Assembly (NCBI RefSeq): GCF_029784155.1
Contig: NC_073693.1
Coordinates: forward strand, 315,255,536 to 315,319,535
Direction of reading: 5' to 3'
From: Uranotaenia lowii
Lineage: Eukaryota; Arthropoda; Insecta; Diptera; Culicidae
DNA length: 64,000 nt
In this document: positions 56,825 through 64,000 of the stretch, piece by piece
How positions within the stretch are numbered: position 1 is the stretch's first letter
Layout: each line of letters starts with the position of its first letter
The notes under the pieces: model-generated
Databases searched by the model: none
Seen by the model: the letters and a program-made list of their open reading frames with translations, nothing else
What the model was told of the DNA's origin: nothing
Position numbers and translations under genes: made by a program

Positions 56825-57950
56825 AGCAAGACCAACTAGGGTAGATACTCTAGATTTCGACAGGGGCTAGTTTTCGACAGATTTTTAAATAAAGACCTAT
56901 CTTTCTATTTGTTTACTCGAGCTATCCTATGTTCATATTTTTCTACTTTTACTTTCCCAAATAAGCATGTCTTAAACTTTCACTGATACTAAATTTTCTC
57001 TAAAAAATGCGATTTTTAATGATTTTTTCCATCATTAAGTCACTAATATCACCAATACTGTTGATCATACGCAGAAATGAAATGATCGATAGCAAATTTA
57101 TTCACCTTTAATATGCAAAAAAGAGATTTCCAAATAATGTTATGCAGTCCGAGTAATTTGAATCTGAGTTAAAGACCTTTTTTTATTTCTCCAAAGTTTC
57201 ATATTTACACAGAAAAAAATACAATCTGACATATCTGTATAGAAGCACACACATTTACAAACATTTATTTACATTTCTAAATGCCATCAATTGATGGTGT
57301 TTGCAGCCATTTTTTTCAACGTGTTTAGTGTGCTCTATCCTTGTTGAATGTTGTTCCAACGAAATAAAAAAAAAACTGTATAAAACACCTCCACGCCCAA
57401 TCCGGTTGGGATGACAACAGAAAACCGATCATAAATATAAAAATCTAATAAAAATAAATATAAATTAAAATTTATGGCATATGCAACTTTAGCACACCAG
57501 TTGGGGCGTGCTTTTTTTTGAGGAGGGAGAAGGCAAAACACATCCCAGGACCAATTACCTCCCCCAGCCCGTTTGGAAATGATTCTGCAGGGATATGAAT
57601 TTTACGAGATTTCAATAATGATGGGTGTTATTTTTTGTTGTGTCTGCCTGTACACTTGTGGCTGGTTTTTGTGATGCTGGAAGCACCCATAGAGTTTATT
57701 GGTTTGCGAGTGTGAAATTTTTGTTATTTTTTTGTATTCGTTGTCATGTTTGAATGGTGTTGGCAGTAAACAAACAGGTGGAAATGCCGGAAATGATACA
57801 AACTCCATTATTGCATCGCTTGTTGAGCATTCGTTGACGCTCCGCTAAAACTTAATGGCGTTTGATTGAATGTCTTAACTAATTTAGCGTGGATTTACAT
57901 TTGTGTGTGCTGAATGTGCGTTGATGCGTATGTCAGGGTTTTTTTGTTCA
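56825..57950. other. AT-rich intergenic DNA, nothing recognised
   Basis: No gene or element could be supported on either strand. Confidence 0.45.
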
Positions 57951-58796
57951 GATTCAAGGAATATTTAAAGAAGGTAGTGTCGAGGCAGCCCTGCTTTAGG
58001 ATTAGTACACACTGCGACGTCACAATCACGAAAAATCTGTTAATTTACTAGCAAATTTGCCTTTTTCGTTGATAATTTGAAGAATTTGCTGGAAATGTTC
58101 CACTTTTAATACCTGTTATTCTAGAAGGATTCTTGCTCTTCAAGATTGGTACGAAAAAAGTTGGATTTTCGAGTAATTTTTGTATGAAATAGACCATCGA
58201 AGTTCGAAAAAATGGTGGATTTTCCCTACTCAAATTTGCAAAACTTTAAAATTAGTTCAAAGTCTTCCATAAAATGATCAAATCAGTGCAGTTTAAGATC
58301 TTTATTACAAAAAAGTTATCAAAAAAAAACTTTTATAAAAATACAATTATTTATTCGCATTTTAGTAAATCGAGTTAACAATAATCAATTGATGTTAATT
58401 GTTCTACATAAGAATTGAATATGGTAAACCGATTGGATAAAAATCATGACAATCAGTTGAACACTCAATAGCTACCAGCTAGACCTTTTTAAAGATGATT
58501 TTATCTTCGTTTTTAAACGTTTTAGCTTCAAGATGACATTGCGTTCATTATAAAAATGGGGAAAAAAACATAATGCAATCTTCAAAGAACCAGAAAATTT
58601 CATAACATAGTGCAATAGAGGTGTTACAACACAATCCAAATGAAATTGGAATTCATTTTCGTTCTAAAACATGTTTTTCTTTAAAATTTCTGCCATTCGC
58701 ATATAAATTTTCGATACATTCATTTTTGTGACGTCACAAAAAAAAATCCAATATGGCTCTCGACACTACCTTATTTAAATATTCCTTGGTTCAGAT
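57951..58796. mobile_element. TIR element with GGTAGTGTCGAG ends
   Basis: GGAATATTTAAAGAAGGTAG on the left continues GTGTCGAG, and the right end is the inverse CTCGACACTACCTTATTTAA, so the arms match for about 30 bases. GACGTCACAA also occurs, inverted, near both ends. It is about 840 bp with no coding capacity. Confidence 0.75.
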
Positions 58797-60240
58797 TTGA
58801 ATTTGAATTTTCGATGGAACAAACTTTTAACAAAATTTTTTGGACAACTTATCGTGAAGTTCACTTTCTTTCTTCATCTTACCTTTTTCATAAAAAAGGC
58901 AAATATTTTGCCATTTTTCGGAATAAGGCCCATTTGAATGTAGTACTTTTTTTTTTACATATTTTACTTCATGGAAATGTATGAAACTGCGATGGATAGT
59001 TCAAATAAAAACTCCCACACCATACCCAAGGACATATGGATTGCCATCGTATGCAGAAAAACCTTACGTCGAAAATTGCGCTGCATCCTTTTATCGGAAT
59101 GGTCGCAAAATGAGTTCCGTTCTATAAGCTGTTCATAAAACACGTACCATAAATTGAGCGAAACATGTCCGTTCTCCGTACAGTTTCGTTCTGAGTATGG
59201 GGAAAAAACCAGGAAGGTATGAACAAACATGTTGGTTCCCCTAAAACTTTACGCGAAATTTTTGTTTATTTCACAAAATGCCACCATCCGGCGCAGTGTT
59301 GGCGCTCGTGTTTTGCCGATTTCATACAGTTGTCGTTGCATTTTTTCGGAAGTAACCCTTGAGTATCAACCTGTGGAAATACAATGAATATACAATGTAT
59401 AATCTTCAGATTTAAACTAGTACCTACTAGTTGGGATTAAGTGATTGTTTCTTTGCCTTACAGAAGATAAAAATTATACAACAATTTTGAATTCTGCGTT
59501 CTGAATGTTTTTTGATATTTTTTAACAGAATTCATCCCATGGATACCATGCAAAGGGTTAGTAATTTTGCATCGCAATTTACCGTATGTTTTGACAAAGT
59601 ACGTTTAACCTTCCTGTATGTTAGTACGTTCGACGGTAGCTGACATCGGCTTCGAGCGAAAGTAACACAACCATCTCATGGTAAGAGACATTCAGGTACC
59701 AACCACTTTCCATCGTTATTTTTTTGCTCTCTCTAAGTTCACTTCCACACTGTAAACAAGCTGCAACAGTTTGATAAAATTTATTTCATCAGCGGTAAAA
59801 TTATTAGCAAACACTAGGTTTGTGCACCTTTTTTTTCAGAGGAATATTTTCAACTTCCTTTATGCGGTTGAGATTGAGGGGAGGTTGAGCGTTGTTTTAC
59901 TTTTTTAAGAACATGGAATCTATTTGAAATATAACAAGTGCTAAGGATGGCAGAGAGTTGTTTCTGAGGTAGGAGTAAATTATGAATTTACGTTAAAAAA
60001 ATGTGAATTCTTTGGTAAAAAAAATTAAGGTTTTAGTATTCAGAACACCAAAAATTCAGAATTCTAGAACACACACAATCTTATCGTAATACTCCTAAAC
60101 ATTTGCATAGTTTGACTTTAAATTCGGCAAAGTTACAGTTGCGTTCAAAAAAGAATGAAATAGCGTGAAGCAGCGAACGCCTTTTCAACTTTTGCAAGCT
60201 GCCATTCCTTTCTAAGATCATTTAAAAAAGTGACATATTA
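58797..60240. other. Intergenic DNA, nothing recognised
   Basis: The minus-strand frame at 58964-59230 (88 codons) has no domain or signal sequence, and no splice context is convincing. Confidence 0.4.
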
Positions 60241-60905
60241 GTCATTTTTATCATTTTTGTCATTTTTGTCATTTTTGTCATTTTTGTCATTTTTGTCATT
60301 TTTGTCATTTTTGTCATTTTTGTCATTTTTGTCATTTTTGTCATTTTTGTCATTTTTGTCATTTTTGTCATTTTTGTCATTTTTGTCATTTTTGTCATTT
60401 TTGTCATTTTTGTCATTTTTGTCATTTTTGTCATTTTTGTCATTTTTGTCATTTTTGTCATTTTTGTCATTTTTGTCATTTTTGTCATTTTTGTCATTTT
60501 TGTCATTTTTGTCATTTTTGTCATTTTTGTCATTTTTGTCATTTTTGTCATTTTTGTCATTTTTGTCATTTTTGTCATTTTTGTCATTTTTGTCATTTTT
60601 GTCATTTTTGTCATTTTTGTCATTTTTGTCATTTTTGCCATTTTTGTCATTTTTGTCATTTTTGTCATTTTTGTCATTTTTGTCATTTTTGTCATTTTTG
60701 TCATTTTTGTCATTTTTGTCATTTTTGTCATTTTTGTCATTTTTGTCATTTTTGTCATTTTTGTCATTTTTGTCATTTTTGTCATTTTTGTCATTTTTTC
60801 ATTTTTGTCATTTTTGTCATTTTTGTCATTTTTGTCATTTTTGTCATTTTTGTCATTTTTGTCATTTTTGTCATTTTTGTCATTTTTGTCATTTTTGTCA
60901 TTTTT
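60241..60905. repeat. Tandem array of TTTTTGTCA, about 74 units
   Basis: Almost perfect 9-bp units, with one TTTTTGCCA variant near 60634 and one shortened unit near 60795. The unit has no stop codon in several frames, so long artificial frames of (MTK)n and (LSF)n arise on opposite strands. It ends at the junction with the non-LTR element. Confidence 0.97.
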
Positions 60906-62804
60906 GTAGCCAGAGCAGCCGCCCGCTTACGATATGCGGAGCTGGAAAAGGCAGTTAAACGAGCTTGTAGACGAGACAAGAGAGCCTGGACAAACTCCCT
61001 AGCCGAAGAGGGAGAAAGAGCCGCCGCCAATGGAGATATCCGATTACTTTATGACATTTCTCGCCGCCTCAGTGGTGCAAGGACTAATGCAAGAATGCCG
61101 CTGAAAGACCGCGCAGGTCAGTTATTGACCGATCGAACAGATCAGCTCAAACGATGGACTGAGCACTTCGAACAACTCTTCCAAGTCACGAATAGCGATG
61201 GCCAACAAAACCCGCAGCTCGAAGCGCCAACAGTAAGTCGCATTAATGGCGTCAACTCGGAAGCGCCCTCGCTGGCTGAAATAGAAGCGGCAATCAAAAA
61301 CATGAAATCCAACAAAGCACCTGGGATCGATTGCATCCCTGCTGAAATGCTGAAAGCCGACCCTGCCCTATCAGCACAAATGTTGCACCGTCTTTTCGCT
61401 GACATCTGGGATACTGCAACATTCCCGGCCGACTGGATGCAGGGTATCCTTGTAAAGGTCCCGAAGAAAGGAGACCTGACAGAGTGCGGTAACTGGCGAG
61501 GCATAACGTTGATATGTACAACCCTCAAAGTACTCTGCAAAGTGATTCTGAACAGGATCCAGGAGAAAATAGATGCTACACTCCGACGGCAACAAGCTGG
61601 ATTCCGATCCGGACGATCATGTGTGGACCACATCACAACGCTACGAATCATACTGGAACAAATCAACGAATTCCAGGACTCTCTTCTGCTGGTGTTCGTT
61701 GATTTCGAAAAAGCATTCGACCGACTTAACCATGAAAACATCTGGGCGGCTCTAAGGCGACGAGGGGTCCCAGAGAAACTAGTCCATCTCATCGAAGCAC
61801 AGTATGAGGCATTTTCGTGCAAGGTCTTGCACGACGGTGTCTTGTCCGAACCAATCCCGGTAACTGCTGGAGTGAGACAAGGATGTATTCTATCACCACT
61901 ACTTTTTCTAATCGTAATGGATGAGATTCTGATTGGATCGATTGACTGTGCACCGAACCGAGGATTGCCGTGGAATCCTTCAACAATGGAGCAACTGAAC
62001 GACCTTGACCTGGCTGACGATATTGTTTTGCTAGCCCAAACACAACCAGATATGCAGAGCAAACTCGACGACCTCACCGAAAGTTCCAAGGCAGCAGGTC
62101 TCAAAGTCAATGTTGGAAAGACCAAGTCGATGGAGATCAACACAGAAAATCCCTCCAGTTTCATGGTAGCTGGGCAACAAGTTGAGAAAGTGGAGTGCTT
62201 CCAGTATCTTGGTAGCCAGATAACGCCTGATGGTGGTACCAGGAAAGACATCGAAACCCGGATCAGAAAGGCCCGATTTGCGTTTGCGAGTCTCCGAAAC
62301 ATCTGGCGGTCACGCCAGATCTCTCTACGAACTAAAATCCGAATCTTCAACTCAAACGTCAAATCCGTATTGCTGTACGGGTGCGAAACTTGGTGCACAT
62401 ATGCGGTGACGACGCGAAAACTGCAAGTATTTGTAAACCGCTGCCTGCGGAATATCATCCGCGCTTGGTGGCCTGGCAACTGGATCTCGAATGAGGAATT
62501 ACATCGCCGGTGTCATCAAAGGGCGCTAGAAATCGAGATTCGGGAACGTAAGTGGAGATGGATTGGGCACACGCTGCGAAAAGATGAAAACGAGATTTGC
62601 AGAAAGGCGCTAGATTGGAATCCAGAAGGTCATCGAAGAAGAGGCAGACCCAGAAATTCGTGGCGGCGAAGCCTAGCCGCTGAAATCCGAACTGTCGACG
62701 AGAATCTTGACTGGGACCAGGTGAAGACGCTGGCTCCGGATCGTCAACAGTGGAGGTCTTTTACCACGGCCCTATGCACCGGAGGATCGGCGCGGGATCA
62801 TTAA
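60906..62804 (+). CDS. Non-LTR reverse transcriptase, 5'-truncated
   Basis: Copies element RNA at the target site. The frame is open from the truncation point, and the first ATG is at 61095 (569 residues from there). Visible blocks: NKAPGIDCIPAEML, NWRGITLICT, QAGFRSGRSCVDH, VFVDFEKAFDRLNH (motif A), GVRQGCILSPLLF (motif B), DLADDIVLLA (motif C, with Leu before ADD), GKTKSM (motif D). The C-terminus has LLYGCETW, RKWRWIGHTLRKDE and RRRGRPRNSWRR, common in RTE-like invertebrate elements. No endonuclease is left. The intact frame suggests a recent insertion. Clade assignment is tentative. Confidence 0.85.
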   Translation, partial: VARAAARLRYAELEKAVKRACRRDKRAWTNSLAEEGERAAANGDIRLLYDISRRLSGARTNARMPLKDRAGQLLTDRTDQLKRWTEHFEQLFQVTNSDGQQNPQLEAPTVSRINGVNSEAPSLAEIEAAIKNMKSNKAPGIDCIPAEMLKADPALSAQMLHRLFADIWDTATFPADWMQGILVKVPKKGDLTECGNWRGITLICTTLKVLCKVILNRIQEKIDATLRRQQAGFRSGRSCVDHITTLRIILEQINEFQDSLLLVFVDFEKAFDRLNHENIWAALRRRGVPEKLVHLIEAQYEAFSCKVLHDGVLSEPIPVTAGVRQGCILSPLLFLIVMDEILIGSIDCAPNRGLPWNPSTMEQLNDLDLADDIVLLAQTQPDMQSKLDDLTESSKAAGLKVNVGKTKSMEINTENPSSFMVAGQQVEKVECFQYLGSQITPDGGTRKDIETRIRKARFAFASLRNIWRSRQISLRTKIRIFNSNVKSVLLYGCETWCTYAVTTRKLQVFVNRCLRNIIRAWWPGNWISNEELHRRCHQRALEIEIRERKWRWIGHTLRKDENEICRKALDWNPEGHRRRGRPRNSWRRSLAAEIRTVDENLDWDQVKTLAPDRQQWRSFTTALCTGGSARDH

Positions 62805-62818
62805 GTAAGTAAGTAAGT
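60906..62818 (+). mobile_element. 5'-truncated non-LTR retrotransposon inside the array
   Basis: The element body starts abruptly in coding sequence at about 60906 and ends in TAAG repeats (62802-62818), a tail type seen in RTE-like elements. Array units lie on both sides. The sequence TGTCATTTTTG stands directly before the 5' junction and directly after the tail, but because the array is periodic this cannot be proven as a target duplication. Confidence 0.85.
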
Positions 62819-62819
62819 T

Positions 62820-64000
62820 GTCATTTTTGTCATTTTTGTCATTTTTGTCATTTTTGTCATTTTTGTCATTTTTGTCATTTTTGTCATTTTTGTCATTTTT
62901 GTCATTTTTGTCATTTTTGTCATTTTTGTCGTTTTTTTCATTTCTGTCATTTTTGTCATTTTTTTTATTTTCGTCATTTTTGTCATTTTTGTCATTTTGT
63001 AATTTTTGTAATTTTTTTTTAATTTTTGAAATTTTTGTTAATTTTTAATTTTTGTCATTTTTGCAATTTTTGTGATTTTTGTTATTTTTGTAATTTTTAT
63101 TTTTTGTGATATTTTTAATTTTTGTAATATTTGTCATTTTTGTAATTTTTGTAATTTTTGCCATTTTTGTAATTTTTGTAATTTTTATTATTTTTTAATT
63201 TTTGTAATTTTTGTAATTTTTGTAATTTTTGTAATTTTTGTAATTTTTGTAATTTTTGTAATTTTAGTAATTTTTGTAATTTTTGTAATTTTTGTAATTT
63301 TTGTTATTTTTGTCATTTTTGTAAATTTTGTTATTTTTGTAATTTTTGTTATTTTTGTTATTTTTGTAATTTTTGTAATTTTTGTAATTTTTGTCATTTT
63401 TGTAATTTTTGTAATTTTTGTAATTTTTGTAATTTTTGTAATTTTGGTAATTTTGGTAATTTTTGTAATTTTTGTAATTTTTGTAATTTTTGTTATTTTT
63501 GTAATTTTTATAATTTTTGTTAATTTTGTAATTTTTGTTATTTTTGTAATTTTTGTATTTTTTGTAATTTTTGTAATTTTTGTAATTTTTGTAATTTTTG
63601 TAATTTTTGTAATTTTTGTAATTTTTGTAATTTTTGTAATTTTTGTAATTTTTGTAATTTTTGTAATTTTTGTAATTTTTGTAATTTTTGTAATTTTTGT
63701 AATTTTTGTAATTTTTGTAATTTTTGTAATTTTTGTAATTTTTGTAATTTTTGTAATTTTTGTAATTTTTGTAATTTTTGTAATTTTTGTAATTTTTGTA
63801 ATTTTTGCAATTTTTGTAATTTTTGTAATTTTTGTAATTTTTGTTATTTTGCTTATTTTTGTCATTTTTGTAATTTTTGTAATTTTTTAAATTTTTGTAA
63901 TTTTTGTAATTTTTGTAATTTTTGTAATTTTTGTAATTTTTGTAATTTTTGTAATTTTTGTAATTTTTGTAATTTTTGTAATTTTTGTAATTTTTGTAAT
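62820..64000. repeat. Tandem array, TTTTTGTCA passing into TTTTTGTAA
   Basis: The first 120 or so bases continue the TTTTTGTCA units. From 62930 to 63130 units are mixed and degenerate. From about 63130 to the window end most are TTTTTGTAA with scattered variants (GTTA, GCAA, GGTAA). The long frames on both strands are repeat artefacts. The array runs past the window end. Confidence 0.96.

Noticed and set aside
60222..60794. 190-residue MTK-repeat frame on the minus strand and a 233-residue LSF-repeat frame on the plus strand
   Set aside because: Both are translations of the stop-free 9-bp array. No start context, domain or non-repeat sequence supports a gene.
61142..62479. 445-residue minus-strand frame opposite the reverse transcriptase
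   Set aside because: Antisense shadow of a clear reverse-transcriptase frame. No domain of its own.
63072..63890. Long (VIF)n-like, (TKI)n and (QKL)n frames near the window end
   Set aside because: They are products of the TTTTTGTAA array in different frames.
60241..64000. A CRISPR-like array
   Set aside because: Units are 9 bp with no spacers, and the genome is eukaryotic.

Overview
This window looks like intergenic, repeat-dense nuclear DNA of an insect, most likely a dipteran and probably a mosquito. The evidence is short introns with GT..AG borders, a three-exon NDUFB2 (ND-AGGG) gene, a D37E-type mariner, BEL/Pao and Ty3/gypsy retrotransposons, and many short TIR elements with TA or 8-bp target duplications. 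The sequence is visibly AT-rich, with no bacterial operon structure and no rRNA or intact tRNA gene. The species assignment is an inference.

Host genes are few. NDUFB2 lies on the minus strand at 22094-22590. Four small secreted-peptide genes of one family are scattered over 21 kb: peptide 1 at 25037 (+), peptide 2 at 28399 (-), peptide 3 at 36147 (+) and peptide 4 at 46392 (-). Three keep a four-cysteine pattern. Peptide 3 keeps the leader but has a divergent, acidic and His-rich tail. All four have a TATA box and an AG directly before the ATG. This cluster is the best candidate for an undescribed host system here.

Layout: 1-4757 holds nested short elements. 4763-18931 is a Ty3/gypsy LTR retrotransposon with 216-bp LTRs that differ at one base. 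Its gag carries a nonsense codon and an LTR-like insertion, gag and pol are separated by an intron-like 143-bp gap, and pol is split exactly after its YIDD motif by a 6.2-kb TA-flanked DNA transposon (10193-16439). That transposon holds two smaller TIR elements, a decayed U2AF50 copy and a multi-exon fragment of another gene, all on its minus strand. 19242-20582 has two further TIR elements, and 22-47 kb has the host genes among short elements and a dead mariner. 37870-43358 is a young BEL/Pao element on the minus strand with an intact 898-aa gag-protease ORF but no reverse transcriptase, and with four hairpin repeats where pol would be. 48.2-51.1 kb holds two decayed non-LTR retrotransposons, 51.5-52.1 kb a minisatellite, 53.7 kb a tRNA-like SINE and 54.9-56.8 kb a 1.9-kb palindromic element. 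60.2-64 kb is a 9-bp tandem array interrupted by a 5'-truncated non-LTR reverse transcriptase with an open frame.

Coordinates of decayed elements are approximate. Those with recognised target-site duplications are base-exact as read by eye. Family names rest on motif recognition, not on database searches.
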